NCBI GenBank assembly: GCA_020638135.1
Contig: JACKJE010000029.1
Location: 1 to 31,255, forward strand
DNA from: Methylobacteriaceae bacterium
Lineage (GTDB): Bacteria; Pseudomonadota; Alphaproteobacteria; Rhizobiales; Beijerinckiaceae
Direction of reading: 5' to 3'
Length of the DNA: 31,255 nt
The position numbers and the translations under genes were made by a program. Below, one piece after another: positions 7,660 to 15,376 of this stretch (within the stretch, counting starts at the first letter, position 1; each line of letters begins with the position of its first letter). A model generated the notes under the pieces. It was not told where the DNA came from and ran no database searches. It saw only the letters and a program-made list of their open reading frames with translations.

Positions 7660-8028
7660 TCAATCGGGATGGATGTAGCCGACATCCGCCGGCGTGCCCT
7701 CCAGCGCGCCGCCGTCGGCGCCCGGCCGCCAGCCGAGGACCGCCTCGATCTTCGCGGCAAGCTCGAAATCCTTGTCGGTGACGCCGCCGGCCGAATGCGT
7801 ATTGAGGCGGACTTCCAGCGAGGGATAATTGAGGATCATTTCCGGATGATGCCAGGCGGCTTCGGCAAGATGGGCGACCGCGCCCGCCGCCAGCAGCGTC
7901 GAACGCCAATCCTTGGTGCGATAGGTGCGGCGGATCGCGCCGTCGGCATAGGTCCAGCGGCCGAGATCGCCGACCAGCCGCTGCGCGATCGCATCGGCGG
8001 AATAGACCTGTTCGTATCTCGTGGTCAT
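7660..8028 (-). CDS. phhB: Pterin-4a-carbinolamine dehydratase family protein
   Basis: A small cytoplasmic protein of the PCD/DCoH family, which dehydrates 4a-hydroxytetrahydrobiopterin; in bacteria it supports phenylalanine hydroxylase and possibly molybdopterin or folate metabolism. Seen: the signature AWHHPEMILNYPSLEVRLNT, including the HHP motif and the later Thr-His, and the FELAAKIE helix. Start chosen at ATG 8028, with CCGGAGC about 6 bases upstream; the open frame continues further upstream without support. The product is 122 residues, slightly longer than the usual 95-110 because of a C-terminal extension rich in Gly/Pro. It shares its strand with folP-folK but is separated from them by the repeat-filled gap, so it is probably its own transcript. 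No phhA is in the window. Confidence 0.85.
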   Translation of the reverse strand: MTTRYEQVYSADAIAQRLVGDLGRWTYADGAIRRTYRTKDWRSTLLAAGAVAHLAEAAWHHPEMILNYPSLEVRLNTHSAGGVTDKDFELAAKIEAVLGWRPGADGGALEGTPADVGYIHPD

Positions 8029-8123
8029 GGGGCGCTCCGGGCGGCGGCGATCCCGTCTATCTAACGCGCCGGCGCGAGGCGCCAAGGTTGCGCGCGGGCC
8101 AAGCTGCGGCCATACCTTGCGCC

Positions 8124-8504
8124 ATGAAGGTCTCGCGATCCGCTTTGCGCATCCTCGCCTGCGTCGCGCTCGCGGCGACGCTCGCGCCTGCGCGGCTCGG
8201 CGCGCAGACGGCCTTCAAGCATTTCAACTATTGCGCGCCGCCGACGCCGCCCTCCTGCGTCGAGGCCGTGGCCGACGCCAGCGAGAAGAAACTGAAGGCC
8301 TGCGAGACCGATGTCGAGCGCTATGTGGCGAGCGTGTTCGCCTATCGTGGCTGCATCGCCGCAGAGACGGAGCGCGCGGTGCGCGAGGCGAACGCCACGA
8401 TCCGCAAGATACGCTGCGCGCGCGACCCGGCCTTCTGCCCGCAGCCGCCGCCCGAGCCGGAAGCCGCGCCGGCGAGGCGCAAGAAGAAGCGCGGGATGAA
8501 ATAG
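8124..8504 (+). CDS. Small secreted Cys-rich protein of unknown function
   Basis: Not recognised. The 126-residue product has a clear Sec signal peptide (MKVSR, hydrophobic to about residue 20, cleavage near LGAQ at about 28). The mature part carries six cysteines (37, 45, 60, 77, 98, 105), an even number that suits three disulfides in the periplasm. The middle (50-97) looks alpha-helical and charged. The C-terminus is a Pro/Glu stretch followed by a very basic tail (RRKKKRGMK). Start chosen at ATG 8124, the beginning of the signal peptide; the ribosome site is weak. It lies 95 bases from the divergent pterin dehydratase and 61 bases before metY. Coding status rests on the signal peptide and on codon use consistent with neighbours. 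Confidence 0.65.
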   Translation: MKVSRSALRILACVALAATLAPARLGAQTAFKHFNYCAPPTPPSCVEAVADASEKKLKACETDVERYVASVFAYRGCIAAETERAVREANATIRKIRCARDPAFCPQPPPEPEAAPARRKKKRGMK

Positions 8505-8512
8505 GATGGGTT

Positions 8513-8528
8513 TGCGCGCACGCGCGCA
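8513..8528. terminator. Short GC hairpin after the secreted-protein gene
   Basis: TGCGCGC, AC, GCGCGCA form a perfect 7-bp stem 9 bases after the upstream stop codon and 37 bases before the metY ATG. There is no T-run. It may weaken read-through or lie in the metY leader; a SAM riboswitch was looked for here and not found. Confidence 0.25.
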
Positions 8529-8565
8529 TTCGTGTTGCATACGCCACCCCAACGAGACCGGACTC

Positions 8566-9861
8566 ATGGCCGCACCCAAACCGCCCGCCTTCGAAACGCT
8601 GAGCCTGCATGCAGGCCAGCACCCCGACCCCACGACCGGATCGCGCGCGACGCCGATCCATCAAACGACGAGCTATGTGTTCCGCGACGCCGATCATGCG
8701 GCCGCCCTGTTCAATCTCGAAGTCGGCGGGCACATCTATTCGCGGATTTCCAACCCGACCGTGGCGGTGCTGGAAGAGCGGCTCGCCGCGCTCGAGGGCG
8801 GCTCGGCGGCCGTGTGCACCGCCAGCGGACAGGCGGCGCTGCATCTGGCGATAGCGACGCTGCTCAACGCCGGCGACCATATCGTGGCGTCGGCCTCGCT
8901 CTACGGCGGTACGGTCAACATGCTGGCGCAGACGCTGCCGCGCTTCGGCATCACGACGACCTTCGTCAAGCCGCGCGACCATGCGGGCATCAAGGCGGCA
9001 ATCCAGCCCAACACGAAACTCGTGCTCGGCGAGACCATCGGCAATCCCGGCCTCGAAGTGCTCGACATTCCCGCCGTCGCCGCTATCGCGCATGATGCGG
9101 GCCTGCCGCTGATGATCGACAACACTTTCGCGACGCCCTACCTGTGCCGGCCCTTCGATCTCGGCGCCGATATCGTGATGCATTCGATCACCAAATGGAT
9201 CGGCGGGCATGGCATAGCCATTGGCGGCGTGGTGATCGACGGCGGGCGATTCGACTGGCGCGCGACGGGCAAATTCCCGACGATGAGCGAGCCCTATGCC
9301 GGCTACGACAATCTGGTCTTCGCGGAGGAATTCGGGCCGATCGCTTTCGCCATGCGGGCGCGCGCGGAGGGCTTGCGCGATTTCGGCGCGTGCCTGTCGC
9401 CGACGCATGCCTTTCACCTGTTGCAGGGTATTGAAACCCTGCCGCTGCGCATGGAGCGGCATGTGTCGAATACGGCGGCCGTGCTCGCATTTCTCCAGAA
9501 GAACGATGCCGTCGCCTGGACGAACCATCCGACGTTGGAAACGCATCCCGATCATGCGCTCGCCAAGAGACTGCTGCCGAAAGGCGCCGGCTCGATCGTG
9601 ACCTTCGGCGTCAAGGGCGGGCGCGAGGCGGGCCGCAAGTTCATCGAGGCGCTGCAACTCGCGAGCCATCTCGCGAACGTCGGCGACGCCAAGACGCTGG
9701 TCATTCATCCCGCGTCCACGACGCACCGGCAGATGAACGCCGAACAGCTCGCCAAGGCCGGCGTCGGCGAGGACATGATCCGCCTGTCGGTCGGCCTCGA
9801 AAACGTGGCGGACATCACCAGCGATCTCGCGCAGGCCCTGCGCTTCTCGCAGAAAGGTTGA
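8566..9861 (+). CDS. metY: O-acetylhomoserine sulfhydrylase / aminocarboxypropyltransferase
   Basis: PLP enzyme of the Cys/Met metabolism family that makes homocysteine from O-acetylhomoserine and sulfide; cytoplasmic. The 431-residue product has the MetY-type N-terminus (FETLSLHAGQHPDPTTGSRA), YSRISNPT (58-65), the phosphate-binding region SGQAALH, D185 in MIDNTFATPYL and the PLP lysine K210 in HSITKWIGGHG. Length about 430 separates it from the roughly 380-400 residue MetB/MetC/MetZ group. Start at ATG 8566 fits family N-termini; an upstream in-frame ATG at 8506 would add 20 unlikely residues. An alpha/beta hydrolase follows 3 bases after the stop, so the two are co-transcribed. Confidence 0.93.
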   Translation: MAAPKPPAFETLSLHAGQHPDPTTGSRATPIHQTTSYVFRDADHAAALFNLEVGGHIYSRISNPTVAVLEERLAALEGGSAAVCTASGQAALHLAIATLLNAGDHIVASASLYGGTVNMLAQTLPRFGITTTFVKPRDHAGIKAAIQPNTKLVLGETIGNPGLEVLDIPAVAAIAHDAGLPLMIDNTFATPYLCRPFDLGADIVMHSITKWIGGHGIAIGGVVIDGGRFDWRATGKFPTMSEPYAGYDNLVFAEEFGPIAFAMRARAEGLRDFGACLSPTHAFHLLQGIETLPLRMERHVSNTAAVLAFLQKNDAVAWTNHPTLETHPDHALAKRLLPKGAGSIVTFGVKGGREAGRKFIEALQLASHLANVGDAKTLVIHPASTTHRQMNAEQLAKAGVGEDMIRLSVGLENVADITSDLAQALRFSQKG

Positions 9862-9864
9862 GCG

Positions 9865-10653
9865 ATGGATTTCTCTCTCAACGGCAAGAATGTCCACGCT
9901 TCGACCGGCGGCGTCGCCTTCGATGCATCAAGACCCGTCGTCGTCTTCCTGCATGGCGCGGGCATGGATCACACCGTGTGGTTCCTGCAATCGCGCTGGT
10001 TCGCCTATCGCGGGCGCGCCGTGCTGGCGCTCGATTTTCCCGGCCACGGCGGATCGGACGGGCCGCTGCTCTCATTCATCGAGGACATGGCCGACTGGGT
10101 CGCGGCCACGCTCGATCAGCTCGGCGTCAAACAGGCGGCTGTCGTCGGGCATTCCATGGGCGCGCTGACGGCGATCTCCTTTGCCGCGCGGCATCCCGAG
10201 AAAGCGCGCGCGCTCGGCCTCGTCGGCGCGGCGCTCGCCATGCCCGTGTCGAAGGATCTCTTGGGCGCGGCGGCGGCCGATCATCATGACGCGATCGACA
10301 TGGTGAACCTGTGGGGCCACGGTTTCCACGCCGGCATCGGCGGCTGCGAATGGCCGGGCGTGTGGATGACGGGCGCGAGCGAGGACCTGCTGGAGCGCGC
10401 CGACAAGGGCGTGCTGGCGAACGATCTTGCCGCCTGCAACGCGCATCAGGCCGTGGCGGACAATGCGGCGAAGATTACCTGTCCCGCTCTGGTGGTGCAG
10501 GGCTCGCGCGACATGATGACGCCGCTCAAGGGCGCGCGCGCTCTGGCGGCCGCCATGCCGAAAGGCTCGATCCAGATCGTGCAGGGCGCAGGGCACATGG
10601 TGATGATCGAACGCGCGACCGAGACGCTGGAGGCGCTGGCGGAGGCGGTGTAG
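9865..10653 (+). CDS. Alpha/beta hydrolase
   Basis: A 262-residue alpha/beta hydrolase fold enzyme. Seen: oxyanion motif FLHGAGMD (28-35), nucleophile elbow GHSMG with S97, acid D216 (VQGSRDMMTP) and H244 (GAGHMVMIE), a complete triad. The ATG is 3 bases after the metY stop, with AAAGG about 8 bases upstream, so it is translationally linked to metY. A role in cleaning up acyl-homoserine or other esters would fit the position, but the sequence does not reveal the substrate. No signal peptide. Confidence 0.88.
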   Translation: MDFSLNGKNVHASTGGVAFDASRPVVVFLHGAGMDHTVWFLQSRWFAYRGRAVLALDFPGHGGSDGPLLSFIEDMADWVAATLDQLGVKQAAVVGHSMGALTAISFAARHPEKARALGLVGAALAMPVSKDLLGAAAADHHDAIDMVNLWGHGFHAGIGGCEWPGVWMTGASEDLLERADKGVLANDLAACNAHQAVADNAAKITCPALVVQGSRDMMTPLKGARALAAAMPKGSIQIVQGAGHMVMIERATETLEALAEAV

Positions 10654-10663
10654 GGCCAAGCGT

Positions 10664-10756
10664 CGTCATTGCGAGGAGCGAAGCGACGCGGCAATCCATC
10701 CACGAATCTGGATGAAGTCCCGGTGGATGGATTGCTTCGCTTCGCTCGCAATGACG
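10664..10756. repeat. CGTCATTGCGAG-ended palindromic element, copy 1 (93 bp)
   Basis: Perfect 12-bp terminal inverted repeats: CGTCATTGCGAG (10664-10675) and CTCGCAATGACG (10745-10756). Inside, GCAATCCATCCAC (10691-10703) pairs with GTGGATGGATTGC (10723-10735). The whole can fold into one long hairpin. It sits exactly between the convergent hydrolase and acyl-CoA ligase genes, 5 bases from the ligase stop, and could act as a bidirectional terminator. A second copy is at 18509-18622. Confidence 0.85.
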
Positions 10757-10761
10757 GCTGA

Positions 10762-12443
10762 CTACTTCCCCTGCCCTTTCATCGCCTCGTCACGCAATTC
10801 GCGGCGCAGGATCTTGCCGACATTGGTCTTGGGCAGCACATCGCGGAACTCGATGTGCTTGGGGCGCTTGTAGCCGGCAAGATGCTGTTCGGCGAACTTG
10901 CTGAGATCTTCCTTCGTCACCGGGTTCTTCTGCACGACATAGAGCGCGACCTTCTCGCCGGAATTGGCGTCCGGCAGGCCGACGACCGCGCATTCCAGCA
11001 CGTCGGGGTGCTCGGCCATCGCGGCCTCGATCTCGTTGGGATAGACGTTGAAGCCGGAGACGAGGATCATGTCCTTCTTGCGGTCGACGATGCGCAGATA
11101 GCCGTCGTCGTCCATCGTGCCGATGTCGCCGGAGCGGAAGAAATTGTCCGGCGTCATCACCTTTGGCCGTCTCGTCCGGCGCTGCCAGTAGCCGGACATG
11201 TTCATCGGCGCACGGATCGCGATCTCGCCGGGATCGCCGTGCTTCACCCATTGCCGTCATCGTCGAGAATCTTGATTTCGACGCCGGGCATCGGCAGGCC
11301 GATCGTGCCGGTGAATTTCTCGCTGTCCGCGCGATTGCAGGTGACGCCGGACGAGGTCTCCGACAGGCCGTAGCCTTCGGCGATCGGGCAACCGGTAATG
11401 GCGAACCATTTCTTCGCCACCGCCTCCTGCACCGCCATGCCGCCGCCGTTGGAAATGGCGAGGCCGGAGAAGTCGAGCTTGGCGAATTCGGGATTGTTGA
11501 CCAGCGCATTGAACAGCGTGTTGACCGCCGGGAATGTGTTGAAGCGGTACTTGCCCATCTCCTTGACGAGGCCGGGAATGTCGCGCGGGTTGGGGATGAG
11601 CACGCACAGGCCGCCGAGCCGCATCGCGAGGAAGGCGACCGAGACCAGTGCGAAGACGTGGTAGAGCGGCAGTGCGCAAATCGAGACGATCTGGCCCTTG
11701 ATCTTGCCGCCCCCCATGGCCGGCTGCAGCCAGGCCTCGGAGGCGAGTACGGCCGCGAGCAATGCGCGGTGCGACAGGATCGCGCCCTTGGACACGCCGG
11801 TCGTGCCGCCGGTATATTGCAGGATGGCGACGTCCTCGCGCTGAATGGTCGGCGCCGTGAACGGCTTGCCCGCGCCCTCGGCGAGCGCCGCCTTGAAGGT
11901 CGTGTGGCCGGGCAGCGACCAGGCCGGCACCATTTTGCGGCGCACGACGAAATTGACGATCGTCCCCTTCACGGCGCCCAGCATGTCGCCCATGCTGGCG
12001 ACGACGACGTGCTTGACCTGCGTTTTCGGCAGGGCCTCCTGCAGGACGGACGCGAAATTCTCGAGCACGACGATGGCGAGCGCGCCGGAATCTTTCAGCT
12101 GATGCTCGAGCTCGCGCGGCGTGTAGAGCGGATTGACGTTGACCGCGATGAAACCCGCGCGCAGCACGGCGGCGAGCGCCACCGGATATTGCAGCACGTT
12201 CGGCATCATGATGGCGACGCGGTCGCCCTGTTTCAGACCTTTGGCTTGCAGCCAGGCGCCGAAGACGCGCGACATGCGATCGATGTCGCCGAAGGTGATG
12301 GCCTTGTCCATGCAGACATAGGCCTTGTCGTTCGCGTATCGCTTGAAACTGTCCTCGAACAGCGCCGCGAGCGAGTCATAGCCGCTCACGTCGACGTCGT
12401 CCGGAACGCCCGGCGGATAGGAGTTAAGCCAGATCTTGTCCAT
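10762..12443 (-). pseudogene. fadD: Long-chain acyl-CoA ligase, interrupted by a one-base frameshift
   Basis: Adenylate-forming enzyme that activates fatty or aromatic acids to CoA thioesters. The N-terminal frame (12443-11244, 399 codons) holds the ATP loop YTGGTTGVSKGA (210-221) and GYGLSETS (357-364). The C-terminal frame (11247-10762) holds GDIGTMDDDGYLRIVDRKKD and the catalytic-Lys region KTNVGKILRREL. The two halves fit end to end after ILDDDGNG if one base is added at the GGG near 11247-11249; the sum (about 560 residues) is the normal length. GGGGAGGA lies 6 bases before ATG 12443. It is the third gene of a thiolase-DUF35-ligase operon. Either a real null allele, a two-piece product (GTG at 11247), or a base lost in sequencing; the last is quite possible because all motifs are intact. 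Confidence 0.85.
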
Positions 12444-12526
12444 AAGGTCCTCCCCGCGGTTCTTCGGCGACCGCACATGGTTTAGCTATAGACCAAAGAC
12501 GCCGGCTTGTCTTGCCGCTCTCCTCA

Positions 12527-12916
12527 TCACACCGGCGTGAACATCGGCACTTTGTGGCCATTGTTCGAGGGCTGGAAGACGACCTTCACCCGCTGGCCGA
12601 TGGCGATGCGGTCGAAATCGCAATCGACGATATTGCTCATCATCGTCGGCCCGGCGTCGAGCTTGACGAAGGCGATGGCGTAGGGCGCCTCGGCGCGGCG
12701 CATAACCGAGAAGGAATAGATTTCGCCCTCGCCGTTCGTCTCCTGCCATTCGGTCTCGCCGAAGCAGAAGGGGCAGAGCGCGCGCGGGTAGAAATGCGGC
12801 TCGCCACAGGCAAGGCACTTCTTGACCAGCAGCCTGCCCGCGTCGGCGGCGTCCCAATAGGCTTGCGTCTCCACATTGGCCACGGGCGCGAGAATGTTGC
12901 GTTTCGTGGCCATCAT
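12527..12916 (-). CDS. DUF35 OB-fold/zinc-ribbon acyl-CoA-associated protein
   Basis: A 129-residue protein of the DUF35 family, which partners thiolase-like proteins (for example ChsH2 with Ltp2 in steroid side-chain cleavage and BbsA with BbsB in benzylsuccinate oxidation). Seen: a rubredoxin-like zinc ribbon with C34, C37, C48 and C51 (CLACGEP...CPFC), followed by an OB-fold beta region (GEIYSFSVMRRA, IAFVKLDAGPTMMSNIVD). The ATG at 12916 overlaps the ancestral thiolase stop (ATGA), a typical coupled junction; ATG 12913 is an equal alternative. The acyl-CoA ligase starts 83 bases downstream. Inference: it forms a heteromer with the thiolase and positions its acyl-CoA substrate. Confidence 0.88.
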   Translation of the reverse strand: MMATKRNILAPVANVETQAYWDAADAGRLLVKKCLACGEPHFYPRALCPFCFGETEWQETNGEGEIYSFSVMRRAEAPYAIAFVKLDAGPTMMSNIVDCDFDRIAIGQRVKVVFQPSNNGHKVPMFTPV

Positions 12917-14082
12917 GCGCGCTCCATCACGAGGACGGCCGCGCCGTGGCGCGTGCCGAGCGAACCGCCGGTGCCAGGAGGCCACCGCGAGATCGCAATT
13001 CTTCACCTGCACCGCGGGTGGGCCTCGCCGCGCAATTGCCGCACGGCCTCCAGCACCTTGGTCAGGCCGCCGCGGTTGGCGGGATGGTTGGAGCAAAGCC
13101 CGCCGCCATCTGTGTTGAACGGCAGTTTGCCGACGCCGGAAATCAGATTGCCGTCCGCAACGAACTTGCCGCCCTGCCCTTTTTCGCAAAAACCGAGGTC
13201 CTCGATCTGCTTCAGCACGGTTATGGTGAAACTGTCGTAGAACGAAGCGTATTTCATGTCGGCGGGTTTGACGCCCGCTTCCGCCCAGGCGCGGCGGCCT
13301 GCGGATTCGATGCCGGTATAGGAAAGATCGATCCGCCCGCCGTCGGTGTGCTTGGGGCTTTCGCCCGCGCCCAGAATATTGACGACCGGCTTCTTAAGGC
13401 TCCTGGCGATCTCCGGCCGCGTGACGATGATCGCGCCGCCGCCGTCTGTGATGACGCAGCAGTCGAGCCGGTGCAGGGGCGACGCCACCAACGGCGAGTT
13501 CACCACCTCCTCCACCGTCACGACATTGCGCAGCAGCGCATGCGGATTGTGCCGGGCGTGATGGGAGGCGGCCACCTTGATCCAGGCGAGCTGTTCGCTG
13601 GTTGTACCCCAATCGTGCATGTGGCGCATCGCCACCATGGCGTACATGTTGGCGATGGTCGGCGCATAGGGCTGCTCGAATTGCGCATCGGGCACCGACG
13701 GCGCCACGATGCGCGGGGCCGTGCCGGTCGCCATGCCCTCCGAGCGCGGCTTGCCGGCGAGCGTGATCAGCGCGACGTCGCACTTGCCGGCCGCGATCGC
13801 CTGGGCGGCATGCGAGACATGCAGCAGGTAGGACGAGCCGCCTACATCGGTCGAATCGACATGACGCGGCTTCAGGCCGAGATAGTCGACCATGGAGATC
13901 GGGCCCATGCCGGGCGCGTCGCCAGCGCAGAAATAGCCGTCGACATCGTCCTTCGACAGGCCCGCATCTTCCAGCGCGCCTTTCGCGACTTCCGCATGGA
14001 GCTGGGCGAGCGACTTGTCGGGCGCATGCCTGGTCGGGTGTTCATATATGCCGGCGATGCAGGCCGCCCTTTTGATGCTCAT
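12913..14082 (-). pseudogene. SCP-x-type thiolase family protein with two compensating frameshifts near its C-terminus
   Basis: Thiolase-fold protein of the SCP-x/lipid-transfer group. The intact frame runs from ATG 14082 to a stop at 13003 (359 residues) and ends abnormally after RGEAHP. One missing base near 13012-13017 moves the expected continuation (AVQVKNCDLAV) to another frame. One extra base near 12974-12982 returns it to the original frame, which gives GTGGSLGTRHGAAVLVMERA and a stop at 12913. With both corrections the protein is about 390 residues, the usual size. Where classical thiolases have the nucleophilic Cys the sequence reads DVGGSSYLLH (from 79), so it is probably not a standard thiolase; Ltp2-like aldolases paired with DUF35 are a better comparison. 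C-terminal motif NTDGGGLCSNHPANRGG is kept. Start chosen at MSIKRAA rather than 12 codons upstream. Confidence 0.82.
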
Positions 14083-14188
14083 CCGGTTTTCCGTTTCTTC
14101 CCAGTCGCGAAATTGCATGCGATCTTAAAGGCCAAGAAGCACCGTCGCCAATGCATGGCGGCGCACAATGGACATGCGGGAGGCGCAG

Positions 14189-15370
14189 ATGAGCAAGGCG
14201 AATGGTGAAAAGGCGCTTGCCGGGCGGGCTCTCGGGGGACTTATGGCGCTCGATTTCTCGACGACGATCGCCGGGCCCTATTGCGCGCGGCTGCTCGCCG
14301 ATCTCGGCGCGGAGGTGATCAAGATCGAGAGCCCCGACGGGGACGTGCTGCGCGCCCGCCCGCCGCTGCGCAATGGAGCGAGTTCCGCCTTCGGCCAGCT
14401 CAACGCCGGCAAGAAGAGCGTGTCGATCGACCTGAAGAAGCCGGCCGCCATCGCCGCCGTCCACAAGCTCGCCGAACAGGCCGACATCATCGTCGAGAAT
14501 TTCCGGCCAGGCGTGATGAAGCGGCTGGGGCTCGATTACGAGACCTTGTCCAAGGTCAATCCGAAGCTCGTCTTCTGCTCCATGTCCGGCTACGGGCAGA
14601 CCGGGCCCTGGGCGGAACGACCGGCCTACGCGCCGGTGATCCATGCGGCGTCGGGCTACGATCTCGCGCATCTCTCCTATCAGCAGGGCCGCACCCGGCC
14701 GGATTTTTGCGGCGTGTTCCACGCCGATGTAGTCAGTGGAGTCTACGCCTATTCGGCGATCACGACGGCGCTCTTCCAGCGCGAGCGGACCGGGCGCGGC
14801 CAGCATATCGACGTGTCGATGCTGGAGAGCATGCTGAGCCTGACGCTCAACGAACTGCAATGGTCGCAGTTCGATGTCGCCAAGCCCTCGCGCCCGATGT
14901 TCGGGCCGATGGAGACCAAGGACGGCTATGTGATGGTCGCCGTCGTCACCGAAAAGGCTTTTCGCAATTTCGTCACCGCGGCCGGCCGCCCCGACTTCAT
15001 CGCCGACCCGCGTTTCGCCGAATACGCCAAGCGGCGCGCGCATTGGGACGAGCTGATGACGGAACTGGAAAACTGGTCGCGCACGTTGACGCGCGAGGAA
15101 TGCATCGCCGCGCTCGAAAAGCACGACGTCGCCTGCTCGCCCTATCGCACCGTGGCCGAGGCGCTGGCCGACGAGCAGATCGCCCATCGCGACGCGCTGG
15201 TCGACGTCACCGACGCCGGCGGCTCGTTCAAGGCGCTCAATCCGCCGTTCCGCATGTCGGAGGCGCAAACCCGCGTCGGCCGGCACGCGGCCGCGCTCGG
15301 CGAGCACACGCGCGCGGTGCTGAAGGACGCCGGCCTGTCGCACGACGAGATCAAGGCGATCCTGGGATGA
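14189..15370 (+). CDS. CaiB/BaiF family (class III) CoA-transferase
   Basis: Transfers CoA between carboxylic acids through a covalent aspartyl-CoA intermediate; cytoplasmic. The 393-residue product matches the family length and shows the N-terminal block LDFSTTIAGPYCARLLADLGAEVIKIE, VENFRPGVMKRLGLDY, SGYGQTGP, and the likely catalytic D180 in FHADVVSGVYA. Start chosen at ATG 14189 because GGGAGG lies 5 bases upstream; in-frame ATGs at 14168 and 14174 would place that site inside the gene. It diverges from the thiolase-DUF35-ligase operon across a 106-base gap and likely belongs to the same acyl-CoA metabolism. Substrate unknown. It ends 6 bases from the convergent LysR stop. Confidence 0.92.
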   Translation: MSKANGEKALAGRALGGLMALDFSTTIAGPYCARLLADLGAEVIKIESPDGDVLRARPPLRNGASSAFGQLNAGKKSVSIDLKKPAAIAAVHKLAEQADIIVENFRPGVMKRLGLDYETLSKVNPKLVFCSMSGYGQTGPWAERPAYAPVIHAASGYDLAHLSYQQGRTRPDFCGVFHADVVSGVYAYSAITTALFQRERTGRGQHIDVSMLESMLSLTLNELQWSQFDVAKPSRPMFGPMETKDGYVMVAVVTEKAFRNFVTAAGRPDFIADPRFAEYAKRRAHWDELMTELENWSRTLTREECIAALEKHDVACSPYRTVAEALADEQIAHRDALVDVTDAGGSFKALNPPFRMSEAQTRVGRHAAALGEHTRAVLKDAGLSHDEIKAILG

Positions 15371-15376
15371 CGGCGG

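Noticed and set aside
7343..7660. CRISPR array or small RNA gene in the repeat-filled gap
   Set aside because: The repeats are nested inverted repeats, not evenly spaced direct repeats, and no promoter or terminator for a distinct RNA could be identified.
8505..8565. SAM-II or other SAM riboswitch upstream of metY
   Set aside because: The leader is only about 60 bases and lacks the conserved SAM-II pseudoknot sequence; only a small GC hairpin is present.
10762..11247. Independent short gene for the C-terminal acyl-CoA ligase fragment
   Set aside because: It begins inside the ligase fold and continues the N-terminal half exactly, so it is a frameshift product and not a distinct gene.
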